This document shows, one piece after another, positions 1 to 11,942 of a stretch of DNA of 64,000 nucleotides. The stretch covers positions 52,483,501-52,547,500 of the forward strand of contig CM074862.1 in the NCBI GenBank assembly GCA_037501455.1. Reading direction: 5' to 3'. Made by a program: the position numbers and the translations under genes. Position 1 is the first letter of the stretch, and every line of letters starts with the position of its first letter. The notes beneath the pieces were generated by a model. The model saw only the letters and a program-made list of their open reading frames with translations, ran no database searches and was not told where the DNA came from. The stretch is from Lantana camara. Its lineage: Eukaryota > Streptophyta > Magnoliopsida > Lamiales > Verbenaceae.

Positions 1-789
1 TATGTATGAGGTGGTCGAGTCTCGCAAACCCTTCTACCACCCGGAGGAAGAAGGTGTATATATATGATTATGATCATTAATGTATGTGCACAAAAGATAT
101 GTACGATAACAAATAAATTATGATATGTTTACACAAGGTGTTGGTTAGAGATAATGCACACCCACTCACCGGGCCTTGAAACCCTGTGAATAATTATGAA
201 TGAATATGATTATCGTAATCCCGTTGATGTCTTCTTTATTTTAACCACTTGGGGAAATTCTTCTCAAACTTCATACGGGATTAAGGCTTGCATGAATGTG
301 TTTAAATTCTGTGATATTTATATACTATGCCCATTTTTATACCCAACAGTCTCTTTTAGACTGAACCCGGTTTGTTTTCAGTTGTTTTGTGCAGGTTTGG
401 AGGTGTTAGGCGGGAATACCAGTCGTCTAGTCTTGCATTGGTATCTAGCATTTCCTTTTTACACTTCTATACATTTGATATATGTTTATGTATGGAGCAT
501 ATTTTGTTATGTTGAGCCATGATGGCATTTGCTACTCCACTTAAGTAAATACTTTATCAGTTTGGAGCTTGGATGCTCAATGTTAATATTTATGCTTTAT
601 TGCTTCAACTTTTGTTATTGTCACTCTGATTTAATTATGTTTTGGTTATGCTTGGTTAGCTCCCGCCTAGCTTAGCCTGTGTGTTGTGTCCCCGTTCGTC
701 GTGATTTGGCACGTGTATGGATTTCCCATTTCATATACGGGGTCGGGTCTCGGTGCGGGGGATGTGGTGAATTACACTCGGGCGCTACA
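1..789 (+). repeat. E1 5' LTR, 3' portion only
   Basis: The terminus ends in GCGCTACA at 789, followed after 8 bp by a tRNA primer site. It carries the same boxes as the other Gypsy LTRs here: an acceptor-like TTTTGTGCAG|G ending at 394, GTTAGGCGGGA at 405-415, its inverted partner TCCCGCCTAGC at 661-671, and a CCCGTTCG box near 690. The reading frame at 196-522 lies wholly inside this LTR and resembles no protein I know, so it is not annotated as a gene. Confidence 0.85.
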
Positions 790-797
790 TCCTTAAG

Positions 798-810
798 TGG
801 CATCAGAGCC
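798..810 (+). promoter_or_regulatory. E1 primer-binding site (initiator Met tRNA)
   Basis: TGGCATCAGAGCC lies 8 bp after the LTR end. It differs by one base from the common plant initiator-Met PBS, TGGTATCAGAGCC, which is intact in E2. Confidence 0.85.
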
Positions 811-958
811 TAGGGTTGTAAAACCCGGGCTCTCGTGCCGTGTTGAGTCAGTATAGGTCGTTCGGCTTTAGGAATAATTTATCAACATATTGCATATGCA
901 TTCTTTATGTGTTTATGTGATCTAAATTTTGAATTTTAATTGAATTAATTGCACTTTC

Positions 959-2070
959 ATGCATGGATTAAAAGAGCATGCATTTCAGTGTTTTCTTGAC
1001 AAAATGCCTCCAAGGAGAGATAGACATAGGTCACCGGATCGACGTCGTCATCGTGACCGTTCTCCTACACCTCAACAACAACCTCAACAACAACAACCGC
1101 CTCCAATGGATATGGGAAACTTCATGGAAGCTGTTTTTAATTATGTTGTGCATCGGAGAGCTCAAGCTCTCCCACCATAACAAGCAGAACAACCGGTTCC
1201 TCCACCTAACAACAATAGGGATTCTCATTGGGTACTTCTAAGCTATAATCCCCCTCAGTTTTCTGGATCTATCGATGATGCGGTTTCGGAGGGATGGCTG
1301 ACTAGATTGGAGAGGATTTATGGGGTCCGACAGTTCACTACCCAAGAGAAGGCTCAATTCGCCATTTTTCAATTAGATAGCGAGGCATATGATTGGTGGG
1401 AGAGAACAAGGGAAAAGCTAGAAGTTGATGGAGAAGAGGTCACTTGGGAGGTGTTTAAGAGAGAATTTCGGGAGTGTTTCGTGCCCGAGATTGTGAGGGA
1501 ACGAAAAGAACAAAAGTTTATGGATTTGAAGCAAGGCAATCGATCCGTGGCTCAATATATTGCTATTTTTAACAGTCTTGGGAAGTATGCTCGTTTACAT
1601 GGGATGAGAAGTGGAAATCTAAGAAATTCATCGTAGGCCTAAGGCAGGATTTGAGGCATGGTCAGGCTGGGCATAATTACATGTCCTTCGCAGACACGGT
1701 GCAAAAGGGCCTTGGAACAAGAAGAGGAGTATAAGAAGAAAGATTCAGTTTGCAGAGCACCAATCGGACAGGGCTCAGGATCAAGCTCGGGAAAAAGGTC
1801 CACGATTCAAGCTACTCCACCATCTAAGGGTCCTTTCAAGAAACCCCGAATTAGAGGGTAAGCCCCACAAGCTCCGAAAGCTCAAGCTACGACACCTTTA
1901 GATCAACAAGCTTTGAGTGGAGCTCGGATGGCTCAATTTCTATGCCCACATTGTGGAGGGCCAAATCACAACTACTACAAATGCTGGAAGAGATTGGGTT
2001 TATGTCTCATATGTGAAAAAGCTGATCATAGGGTGGAGGCGTGTCCTGATAAGACTCCAGGATTTCAAAA
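959..2070 (+). pseudogene. gag: E1 gag (broken)
   Basis: Capsid/nucleocapsid polyprotein of a Gypsy element. An upstream ATG at 959 opens a 15-residue extension before MPPRR at 1004; the same layout occurs in E3. An Arg/Ser/Pro-rich N-terminus leads into a Q/P-rich stretch and a retrotransposon gag domain (about 1250-1650). TAA at 1178 interrupts the frame. Frameshifts near 1605 and 1700 follow, and a second TAA lies at 1859. Two CX2CX4HX4C zinc knuckles lie at about 1943-2040, beginning CPHCGG and CLICEK, and both keep all their Cys and His residues. The damage is point mutation and small indels rather than large deletion, as expected of an old methylated copy. Confidence 0.85.
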
Positions 2071-3400
2071 AGGGGTTCAAAGGCCAATGACAGAAGCTCG
2101 TGCTTATGCCCTTGAGGGCGAAGAGCAAGATGCAGAAATTGATCCTACCGCAGTAGTGGAAGCTACTCTATGCATACATAGCATGAACATTCATGCACTC
2201 TTTGATCCGGGTGCCACGCATTCCTTTATTTCTCGTGATTTAGCTGCCACTTTGTGCTTACCTATTATCTATTTATCTTCTTGTTATTTGGTGAGTTCGC
2301 CTCTTGGTGGAAGTCTTCAGACAGATCAGATGATTCGAGATTGTCCAGTATTGTTGGAAGGAATGGAGTATCCGACTGATTTTATTGTTATGATTATGAA
2401 GAAGTATGGGGTTATATTGGGTATAGATTGGTTGTTCAAGTATCGGGGTAAAATTGATTGTTTTGCGAAGAAGGTTATTTTGGGTGAGGAGTTAGTGATT
2501 AGTAGTAGTTCAAAATCGATCCATCTCTTGTCTTACATGGAAGCTCAGAAGCTAATGAGAGAAGGGGTTATGGGATTCATTGCATATCTTCTCCATCAGC
2601 CGAAGGATCAAATTAAGTTCGAGGATACCGTAGTTGTTAAGGATTTTGCCGATGTGTTTCCTGAGAATTTGGGTTCTTTGCCTCCGGATCATGAGATTGA
2701 ATTCGTTATAGATTTGTATCCGGGATCTGAACCGTATTCTAAGACTCCTTATAGAATGGCACCGGCCGAGTTGAAAGAATTAAAGATTCAATTGGAAGAG
2801 TTACATAAAGTTGGATATATTCAGCCAAGTTCGTCACCTTGGGGTGCCCCGGTTCTTTTCGTCAAGAAGAAGGATGGAACCTTAAGAATGTGTATAGATT
2901 ACCGGGAGCTTAATCGGATGATAATAAAGAATAAGTATCCTTTACCCCACATTGACGACTTATTTGATATGTTACAAGGTTCGGGGGTATATTAGAAGTT
3001 GGACTTAAGACAAGGGTACTACCAATTGAAAATCCGGGAAGAGGACATTCCGAAGACGGGATTTAACACCCAGTATGTGCATTATGAGTTCGTATTCATG
3101 CCTTTTGGATTAACTAATACCCCAGCTGCATTCATGGATATGATGCATCGGATTTTTCGGCCTTACTTGGATAAGTATGTGGTGATATTCATTGATGATA
3201 TCCTTGTTTATTCGAGGACTCCGGAAGATCATGCCAGGCATCTCAGAATTATGTTGGAAACTTTAAGGGAACACCTATTATTTGCTAAGTTCAGCAAATG
3301 CGAGTTTTGGATTGATCGGGTAGCTTTTCTCGATCATGTAATCTCGAGGAAAGGTTTAGAAGTAGATCCTTCTAAGATTGAGACGGTTTTACTGTGGCAG
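2071..3400 (+). pseudogene. pol: E1 pol, first part: protease and reverse transcriptase
   Basis: The aspartic protease motif reads [10 protein letters not shown] near 2200-2225; DPGA in place of D-S/T-G is shared by E2 and is, as I recall, common in plant Gypsy copies. RT follows: the [18 protein letters not shown] region near 2830-2875, YRELN near 2900, [10 protein letters not shown] after a TAG at 2993-2995, and the catalytic FIDD box with both aspartates at 3191-3199. Coding stops abruptly at 3400, where E2 begins, and resumes at 20630. The single in-frame stop in RT means this half is nearly intact. Confidence 0.9.
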
Positions 3401-4375
3401 TGTAACGCCCCGGTTCCGGATGAACAGGTAAGCACGCCACGTGTGAGATTTTGAGCGTAGAAATTTATTTTATTCTTCAATTTTATAATATTCTTACATG
3501 ACATATCATATTTTTATAAAATTCATGAAACATCGTTCATATGAATTATGTGAATTCATATCATTGAAAATATTAATTCGTGACACTGAAAATATTTATC
3601 GCATAAAACCATTACCGAAAGTGCTTTAATTACCGACTTGTCCCTACTTAATATTCTTCCTAAACTTTAGGGACTTAATTGCATAGTTTTCCAAGGACCT
3701 AATTGGTCATATTTCAAAATCATATACACTTGATTGCATAACTTGAACTCTTAGAGGATTAAGCCGCAATTTGAACATTTCACATTTTCCAAAATGGTGA
3801 ATCACGTAAGATGGCTTCTCTATGCTTCCTTGATCATTTCTATCTAAATTTCCCAACAACTTTGCTCTCTCTCTCTCGGTATCAAGAAGCAAGAAAAAGG
3901 AAGAGATTTTCATACTTTTCATCAGGAATTTTCCAAGAAATATTGCAAGAATTGGGAGTTGATCATCATCTTCATCCATTTTCTTCATTTCTTTCATTCT
4001 AAGGTTGGTTGTGCGTGAATGGATGATTCTTGAGCATATATGTATGAGCTAGGGTTTGGGAATTGTATGCTAGATGGATTAATTGTAGATGGAAGCATGA
4101 TTAGGTGATAATATCTTGAAAGATGGCATGATGTATTCATGGAATTGTTGGAAATTTGGCTTGAATGATCTATATGAGCATGATTATGGAACCTTGAATT
4201 CTTAATGGTATTTCTTGTTTTAAGTGTTTGAAGTGTTCTATTATCATCCTTTGAATATATATGCATCATATTTCCAGAAAACCATAGCTTTGTTGGTCAA
4301 AAATTGGACTTTTGTTGCTTTGTTGTCATCCCGTAGCTATGCTCTATTCTTCTCTGTTTCTTTCCAGTTGCAGAA

Positions 4376-4606
4376 CTGGGAACGACCGTTCCCAGGCTCA
4401 AGGCTTTGTGGGAACCGGCGTTCCCACCTTTTCAAATAAAATAGGCGGCCGAGACTGGGAACGGCAGTTCCCATTTTGGCCTGCGTGCCGGAAGGGCCGT
4501 TCCTAGCTTCCGCGTGTTTTAAAATGGAAATCGTTGGCGCGTTTTTGGGGTTTATGGGAACGGCCCTTCCCATTTACAAAGGGAACCCAGAACGGCCATT
4601 CCCAGG
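4376..4606 (+). repeat. LTR palindrome cluster of E2 (GGGAACGGCCGTTCCC type)
   Basis: Six 16-20 bp inverted repeats in 230 bp, each a variant of GGGAACGGCCGTTCCC; the first is CTGGGAACGACCGTTCCCAG at 4376-4395. The same cluster is in the 3' LTR (about 18947-19175) and in solo LTR E7 (43252-43450). Function unknown. Confidence 0.85.
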
Positions 4607-4893
4607 GGTCTGACAGAACAAAATTCTCTGCATAAAATTATGATTTTAGCCCCTCGATCCGACGACTTCCTTAACCCCGAATTGCTTTTATATGATCCAA
4701 TATGTACTGAAACAAGATGTTATCATACCACATTGCATTTTCCTCGTCATCTCGTTGCGTTTCCGCAGTTCGTCATATTTGGTCCATTTTAGGTCATGTC
4801 TCACGTATACACGTCGTGTTTGCACAGGTCACGAGGCCGTGGACGAGGAGCAGGCTCCGCAGAGCATATCCTTGTTTTCATTTGTAAGAAAAG

Positions 4894-5633
4894 GTGAGGT
4901 TTTGTTTTAGGTATATAGAACCCTACAACCTTTATGTGTTATTTTCGGCCAAAACGTATTATATCTATAAACGTTTTCAAAATTATAAATATTTCAAGCA
5001 AGCAAGCCATTATTGTCATGATTTTAAGCAAGTTTGGCGAGTACATAATTGCACGTGGGCCCGATGGTAATTCTTGGGCCAACTGGGAAAGCAAGGCTGA
5101 CGGGTAACTCCTGAATTATCCTCACATTGTTGAGATCACCCCCGAAGCCACTAGGAGATTAGTGGTGGAAGGAGTTCCGTGTCTAGGGAGTCATGTTCCC
5201 TATACACACCATGTCGTGGATAGTTGGGCCTTGCAAACCCGCTATCACCCGGAGGAAGAAGGAGACTGGGGTTAATCCGGCATGTCGGGTTATCATCGGG
5301 TTATTGCACGTTTCAAGCATGAAATTGTCTATGTGAGCGCTAAATTGAAATGCATGATCATGTATTGAATTGATAAAGCAAGCACATATTGTCACGTTTG
5401 GTGTAAAGGTTGGAGAATCGCCCTACCGTCGGGGCCACATGTTCATGAAATGATCAAATTAACATGTTAAAATGATTAGTTGTAATCTCAGGCAAAGAAC
5501 GATTGTTCTTGAACTATATATACTTATTTCCTTACCAAGTCTTCACCCGAGACTATGACTTGCATGTGATGTGTTATTTATCTATTTATTGCCCCTCACT
5601 CAGTCTTCGGTAGACTGATACTTCACTTTTCAG
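4894..5633 (+). other. Possible intron inside the E2 LTR
   Basis: AAG|GTGAGG at 4891-4899 fits a plant 5' splice site and TTTTCAG|G ending at 5633 fits a 3' splice site, 740 bp apart. Equivalent pairs are in E3, E6, E7 and E9 with similar spacing. This is inference from consensus and conservation; no transcript evidence is available. Confidence 0.35.
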
Positions 5634-6059
5634 GTACTTGAGAGCGTGGTCGTGCTAGGCGGCAGTCTGGTCAAGTCTTGCATTGCACGGGTCTAGCATT
5701 GTACCTTTCATGTATAAACTTTTGCTAGTTTTCATGTTATGATCATAGTCTCACATTTTGGATACTTGAGCATGTATAGAATATGAAGAGATGATAATGT
5801 ATTGATAGTTAAGTTTGGTATATATTATATATCTATCGATAAATATGGTACCTATATGTATGATTGACGTATTGCTTCCTCTTTCATTTCATGTTTGGTT
5901 TGATTATGTTGGGGAGTGTCCCGCCTAGCTCGTTTTTTTTTTTATTGTCACCCGTTCGCTATAGTTTTGGTTTATGTATGGATTGTCCGTTTCATACGTG
6001 GATCGAGGCTATAGTACGGGGGATGTAGTGCCTTGGGGTTAGGGTGCTACATCTACAGG

Positions 6060-6073
6060 TGGTATCAGAGCCC
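6060..6073 (+). promoter_or_regulatory. E2 primer-binding site
   Basis: TGGTATCAGAGCCC, an exact match to the usual plant initiator-Met tRNA PBS, 8 bp after the LTR end. Confidence 0.92.
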
Positions 6074-6306
6074 GGTTGCAAAAACCGAGGTTCTCGAGTC
6101 GTGTCAAGTCAGTCTAGGTCGCACGGCATAGGATTACTTGTTACTTGAGAGTCTACATTTCATTGAATTACTTGATTTACTTGAATTCTTGCGTTAATTG
6201 AGTTATTTGATCTTCTTTAAATGTGTTTTGTTTGATATTATGGAATTATATGCACACATTTGCATATATTAATCAAACCACGCATGTGTAGTGATTTGAT
6301 TTCAGG

Positions 6307-7107
6307 ATGGATCGCAATAGACACCATCGTGACCGATCTCCTAGACACAGGCATCATCATCGCTGGCACCATCGCCGTGAGAGATCACCTCCTCCTCCAC
6401 CTGCTCAGGCACAGCCCCAGGACTTTATGAACACGGTAGTGGGGTTGATTGATCAGAGACTGCACGAACGGGCTCCTTCACCACCACCGGCACCTGTGGC
6501 ACCCCAGGAGAACCCCATTTCTGCTATTTTGCGTGAGTTTTAGAATCAGCGTCCCCCGAAGTTCTATAAAGGCGACGATATGCAGGCAGAGATATAGTTG
6601 AAGGAAATTGAACGGATTTGGCAGCTTATACCTTGTGACACTCAGGAGAAGGCTCGCTGTACACTTACTTTGATCCAGGGCGAGGCCTACTCGTGGTGAG
6701 AGAGCACACAGATTGTTTTAGAGGCTGCTGGTACAGATGTTACTTGGGAGGTCTTCGTGCGGGAGCTTAGAAACAAGTTTATTCCTCCAGCTTTCCGTAC
6801 CCGCAGGTTGAGGGAGTTTACCGAGTTAAAGCAAGGAGAAAGGTCCGTGGGGCAGTATATCGCCGAGTTCGAGAGACTTTCTCGCTGTGCACCTAACATA
6901 GCGAATGACGATTTCCACAAGGCGATGCAGTTCGTCCAGGGACTCGGGCCACACATCCAGGATGCACTGAAAGCAGCCAACACGAGCACCTGGGCCAAAG
7001 CTACCGCTAAAGCTTTGAAAGTCGAGGATTCCGATATTGCTAGGAGGTCTACTCCTCATACAGGACAGGCTTCTGGCTCGAGAACGGAGCAACGAGCACT
7101 TGGTTGA
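6307..7107 (+). pseudogene. gag: E2 gag (broken, zinc knuckle deleted)
   Basis: The start ATG at 6307 opens an Arg/His-rich then Pro-rich N-terminus, followed by the gag domain (RRLREFTELKQGERSV near 6805, AMQFVQGL near 6925). Stops lie at 6541 (TAG), about 6595 (TAG) and about 6698 (TGA); each sits where E3 has Gln or Trp, consistent with C-to-T or G-to-A change. Compared with E3, the C-terminus has lost the whole first CCHC knuckle and the CX2C of the second. The frame changes at about 7092, leaving only SNEHLVD-CP. Its nucleocapsid could not be functional. Confidence 0.85.
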
Positions 7108-8746
7108 TTGCTGTCCGGATCGTCGGGATCCGCCACCTGCAGGTTCGAGGCCACTTGTGAGATCTCGAGCCTATGCATTAGCTGGAGAGGAGCAGGATGC
7201 AGAGATTGACCCTGCAGCGGTAGTTGAAGGTACTATTTACATCCATGGCACGAACATCCATACATTATTTGATCCAGGAGCTACACACTCCTTTCCTGCG
7301 CACTCTATTGCTATTACATTATCTTTGCCTGATATGTGCTCTTTTGTGCGCTATTTAGTTAGTACTCCTTTCGGTAGTAGGCGAGAGACGGATCAGGTTT
7401 ACAGGGATGTTCCAGTGGTGATTGAAGGCAGGGAATTCTTAACAAATTTTATTGTTATGCCGATGGAGAGGTACGGATCTATACTGGGGATGGATTGGTT
7501 ATACAGGCACTGTGCTACCGTGGATTGCCGAGCAAAGAAAGTGCAGTTGGGTTCAGATGTTCTTACGGGTTGGACTTTAAAGACGGTACCCCTACTTTCA
7601 TTCTCAGAGGCTCAGAAATTGGTTAGAGACGGGGCTACAGGGTTTGTTGCTTATATTCTGAACAAGCCAAAAGATCAGGTGAAATTGGAAGATACAGATT
7701 TGGTAAAGGAATTCCCCGAAGTATTTCTAGAGAAGTTGGATTCTTTGCCTCCTGAGCGAGAGATCGAGTTTGTGATTGATCTTTATCCGAATGCCGAGCC
7801 ATATTTAAAGACTCCGTACCGGATGGCTCCAGCATAATTGAAAGAACTAAAGGTTCAGCTTGAGGCATTATTGGAAGTCGGGTACATTCGGCCGAGCTCT
7901 TCACCTTGGGGAGCACCGGTGTTATTTGCAAAGAAAAAGGACGAAACATTAAGAATGTGCATCGATTATCGGGAGTTGAACCGGATGACTATTAAGAACA
8001 AGTATCCCCTCCCACATATCGAGGAGTTATTCGATATACTTCAGGGTTCTAAAGTTTATTCAAAATTGGACTTAAGACAGGGATACTACCAGCTGTGAAT
8101 CCGAGCAGAGGATATTCCTAAGACAGGATTCAATACTTGGTACGGGCACTACGAGTTCGTGGTTATGCCGTTCGGATTAACCAACACCCCTGCAGCGTTC
8201 ATGGATATGATGCACCGGATTTTTAGGCCTTTTCTCGACAAGTTTGTGGTGATTTTCATCAATGATATTCTGGTATTCTCAAAATCAGCCGAGGAGCACG
8301 TGAGACATCTTAAGCTCGTTCTACAAGCTTTGAAAGAGCATCAGTTGTTTGCCAAATTCAGTAAGTGTGAATTTTGGATCGATCGGGTTGCCTTCTTGGG
8401 ACACGTGATTTCGGGCAAGGGTTTGGAAGTTGATCCTTCAAAGATTGAGGTTGTGCTTAAATGGGAGAAACTGAAGAATGCCTCGGAAGTTAGAAGCTTC
8501 TTGGGATTGGCCGGTTATTAGAGAAGGTTTGTTCAGGATTTCTCCAAAATTGCGGCACCGTTGACCCGCTTAACGAAGAAAGATGTCAATTTTGTCTGGG
8601 ACGAGAAGTGTGATCAAAGCTTTAACTTTTTGAAAGAAAAGTTAGTCTCAGCTCCGGTGTTAGCACTTCCCGAGGGATCAGAGGAGTATGCAGTGTATAC
8701 AGATGCTTCTAAGGAAGGCCTATGGTGTGTTTTGACTCAGAAGGGA
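7093..8746 (+). pseudogene. pol: E2 pol, first part: protease, RT, start of RNase H
   Basis: After the knuckle remnant come the protease ([10 protein letters not shown] near 7265-7295) and RT. In-frame stops lie at 7835-7837, 8096-8098 and 8519-8521. The catalytic box, FIDD in E1, reads FIND here: codon 8261-8263 is AAT, so one of the two metal-binding aspartates is lost. Downstream, the RT thumb leads into an RNase H start with YTDASKEG at about 8697. Coding breaks off in LTQKG at 8746, where E3 begins, and resumes with [10 protein letters not shown] after 16099. Confidence 0.9.
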
Positions 8747-11484
8747 TGTAGCACCCGGAACGCCGAGATGCCACACCCCCGCACCATAAGTCTAGCTCAC
8801 ACATGAAATGGGTAGTCCATATATGAACCGGACTCATGGCGAACGGGTGACAACAAAACTCAAAAGCTAGGCGGGTACCCTCAAATACAACCAATAAACA
8901 ATTCAGAGCAATAAAAGTGGAAGCAATAGCAATCAATACTTTTAGGTACCATATTTACATATTTATTTATAGATACCAACATTTATATATATCAATATAA
9001 TATCATCTCCAAGTATAAATCCAAAACATGCTACAAAATAACTAGTAACAATACAAGAACAAAGTATGAAGGTGAAGTGCTAGACTCGAATAAAAGACAC
9101 GAGACTCTAATTCCCGCCTAGCACGAACCTGCAAAAACTGAAAAGTTGAGGTGTCAGTCCAACATGGACTGAGCGAGGGGTTTATAATTAAATAATAGCG
9201 CAATTACCATGCAAGCCATAATCTCGGGTAAGGGTTTATAAAATAGAAACAATATAAGTTCAATATTAAAATAGATCTCGCCCGAGATTACAACTAATCC
9301 ATTCAATCAATATAAACCTTATCAGTTCAATTCAATTCACTCAGTGGCCCGGCGAGTGAGGGCAATCTCCAACCTTACTCCAATTAGTGAACAATACCAT
9401 CTTTAGGTTTTATTTCAATAATTATCATACAATCATTAGTGTACACTTAGCATTTTCACGAACTCCTTCTTCCTCCGGTGATGGTGGGATTGCAAGGCCC
9501 AACCATCCATGAACGGTGTACGTCGGGAACATGACTCCCACGCACGGGATTTCTTCCTCCACCAAACCTCCTGGTGGATTCAGAGGTGATCCCAAAAATT
9601 GGTGAGGATAGTGCAAGAGTTACCCGTCAGCCCTTGCTTTCCCGGTTGGCTCAATACACTACCCTCGGGCCCATGTGAACACGATATGCTTACTCGCCAA
9701 AACACGATCAATCACGATAACACGATTATTCATTAGATCACGAAATCATTTGCAATCGGTTAGAGATTGTGGGAAAGATATATACATATATATATACATT
9801 TGGCTGAAAACATCACGGAGGGTTGTAAGGGTTCTATATATATCTAGTAATTAAACCTCACCTCTACCAACCAAAAGAAGCAAGGAAGCACCCTACGGAC
9901 CGTGCTCCTCGTCTTCGGGACCAAGATCTGTGCAACAAGGATAAGTGTACATAAGACTCAACTCGAATGAACCAATTAAGACGCACGGCGAAGTTATAAT
10001 CAAGATATTATGCAACAACAATCAAGGAGTGTCAAATAGGAGCATGATTATCAATTAAGCAAGTATATATATCACATAATTCACATATGGGAGCCAAGGA
10101 AGTGAAAGAAATACAATAAGAAAGGTTTTGGTGAAGTTTGGCCAAAACCGACAATTTTTGGAAATGTACATGTTGTGGGAAAACTGGAATATCTTAAATT
10201 CTAGAAGTGGGAATTGATTTTTGTTTGTTGGATATGAAAGTAGACACATAGACCTTTCCAACGCTATATGGCACGTTTTCTAATTCAAACCGAGGTGAAA
10301 ATGGCGTTGGTTCGAAGTTGGACAAAATGCAGGAAAAGGTGACACGCCCGTGTCACCAAAATACACTAAGCCGTGACACCCCCGTGTCACGGTACAGAAA
10401 CTCAACCCAAAGAACACCCCCGTGTCACGCTGAAGAGGGGAAAAGCGACACCCCCGTGTCACTGCACGTAACCGAAAAACAGGGCAAGAAAACAGGGGAG
10501 GTCGCGGGAAAAGGCTCCCAAACCACTCAATCACCAAACTACATCAAATAAACACTTGAAAACCAACATATAGCATGTATATGATCATATATATCAATTA
10601 ATCATCATATAATCCAAGGAAACATGTATCAAATCATCAAGAATTCATCATCAAAATCCCATATAAACTCATGTTTTCCAACTTTCCTCTTATTCAAGAA
10701 TTCATGCAAGTTATGAGATATAATGATCCTAAACATGTTTCTAAGCACTTATAACCAAGGAATCATATCATATTTATCAAACCCTACTCAAATATATCTC
10801 AAGGGATTCAATCAAATTCTCCATATACCTCAAGATGGAAGAAGAAATGGATGAAATGATGAGATGATGAAGATGATGCTCCTAACTTGTATAATTCCTC
10901 CTTGAATTTGGCTTGAATTTGATGAAACCTTTCTTCCTTCCCTTGATGGTGTTTGAATCGGTTTTTAGTGTGTGAATGTGTGAAGTCTTGATAAGAATGG
11001 ATGAGTGGAAGGTGTGTATATCTTGAATATATGGTATATTGTATATAATGTATGTAATGTAACATAATTAGAGATATATATTATATATGTATAAAGTTAG
11101 ATATTATGCATATTATATATATAAAAATCCTTAGTGCTCTATTAATGTATATATATATACAATGCATGTGTGAGTGTAGGTCTCCAAGAATTAGATGAAT
11201 CACCACAATTTGCATTTTAGTCCCTTATGTATTTAAATGAATGCACACAAGTATCATTTCCAACAAATAAACATTTAACTCCCAAATCATGAAATGCAAT
11301 TAAGTCCATAAATTTAATGAAATGTTCAATTAAAGTCACATAAGACACTTAAGCACATTATCACTTAATTCACAAATTTCATATTAAGGATAATTCATAT
11401 AAAGCATGAACTTATAATACATATAATATTATGAAATGTAGATAAATCTTCACATAATGTGTAAATTGAAAACGGGGCGTTACA
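8747..11484 (-). repeat. E3 3' LTR (left copy)
   Basis: 2738 bp, TGTAGCACCC ... GGCGTTACA on the plus strand. Palindromes of the GTGACACnCCCGTGTCAC type lie at 10338-10460. The inverted-repeat pair is GCTAGGCGGGT (8866) and TTCCCGCCTAGC (9111-9122). Donor- and acceptor-like sites (minus strand) are at 9856-9862 and 9129-9131. A TA-rich stretch is at 9781-9801. The small frames inside it recur at +4610 in the other LTR and are not genes. Confidence 0.93.
10338..10460. repeat. LTR palindrome cluster of E3 (GTGACAC-CCCC-GTGTCAC type)
   Basis: Four copies: GGTGACAC-GCCC-GTGTCACC at 10338-10357, CCGTGACAC-CCCC-GTGTCACGG at 10371-10392, and two shorter ones near 10411 and 10447. The same cluster is at about 14948-15070 in the other LTR. 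It lies just downstream (plus strand) of a GAGGTGAAAATGGCG stretch that also precedes the clusters of E6 and E9. Confidence 0.85.
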
Positions 11485-11521
11485 ACTCTCTCCCCCTTAA
11501 GAGGACCTGGTCCCCAGGTCC
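11485..11521 (-). promoter_or_regulatory. E3 polypurine tract with adjoining stem-loop
   Basis: On the minus strand CTTAAGGGGGAGAGAGT abuts the LTR and would prime plus-strand DNA. Immediately upstream is the perfect hairpin GGACCTGG-GGA-CCAGGTCC (11503-11521). Confidence 0.85.
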
Positions 11522-11554
11522 ATACTCAAGTTCTAAATCTCTAAAGCAAGCGGT

Positions 11555-11808
11555 GAGAGAGCCCCGTCTCTCAAACAAGCAAGGAGAGTACCCCGACTCT
11601 CACAAAAGCAAGGAGAGTACCCCGACTCTCACCAAAGCAAGGAGAGTACCCCGACTCTCACCAAAGCAAGAATTACAAGAGAACCCCGTCTCTTAAACAC
11701 GCCAAAAGAGAACCCCGTCTCTTAAACACGAAATGAAAGAACCCCATCTTTCAACAAGAAATGAGAGAACCCCGTCTCTTAACAAGAAATGAGAGAACCC
11801 CGTCTCTC
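11555..11808 (-). repeat. E3 array of nine covarying hairpins
   Basis: Nine units (plus strand), each a 6-bp stem around ACCCCG or a near variant, starting at 11555, 11584, 11613, 11642, 11677, 11706, 11735, 11763 and 11791. Stem pairs are GAGAGA/TCTCTC, GAGAGT/ACTCTC (three times), AAGAGA/TCTCTT (twice) and GAAAGA/TCTTTC, so paired positions change together. One unit has a terminal mismatch. Spacing is 28-35 bp. In element-sense RNA the loop is CGGGGU. Not a CRISPR: the spacers are short, similar A-rich linkers. Confidence 0.85.
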
Positions 11809-11942
11809 ACACACACGCCAAAACAACGATTCAAGAAGGAAAATTGTAGAAACGTTCACGTATATGTCACATAAAGCAGGTAGCATCACGTTAATCACAT
11901 AACCTAATGCTTTTACACAACCAAAATTGCAACTAATAAGAA

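Larger units (their letters stand above)
3401..6051 (+). repeat. E2 5' LTR
   Basis: 2651 bp, TGTAACGCCCCGG ... GTGCTACA. Six imperfect palindromes of the GGGAACGGCCGTTCCC type lie at 4376-4606. A donor-like AAG|GTGAGG is at 4891-4899, a TATATAGAACCC box at 4912-4923, and an acceptor-like TTTTCAG|G ends at 5633. GCTAGGCGG (5654) pairs with TCCCGCCTAGC (5919-5929). A GTTCGC box lies near the 3' end. The frames at 3707-4573 and 5183-5395 fall inside the LTR and are not genes. Confidence 0.92.

Noticed and set aside
196..522. 108-residue plus-strand frame
   Set aside because: It lies inside the E1 5' LTR, with no homology or codon pattern of a gene.
10280..10551. Overlapping frames on both strands, repeated at 14890-15161
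   Set aside because: They are produced by the GTGACAC/GTGTCAC palindromes within the E3 LTRs.
11545..11810. Regular repeats that could be mistaken for a CRISPR array
   Set aside because: Units are imperfect palindromes with short, similar linkers and no unique spacers, lie in a plant LTR element, and have no cas genes nearby.
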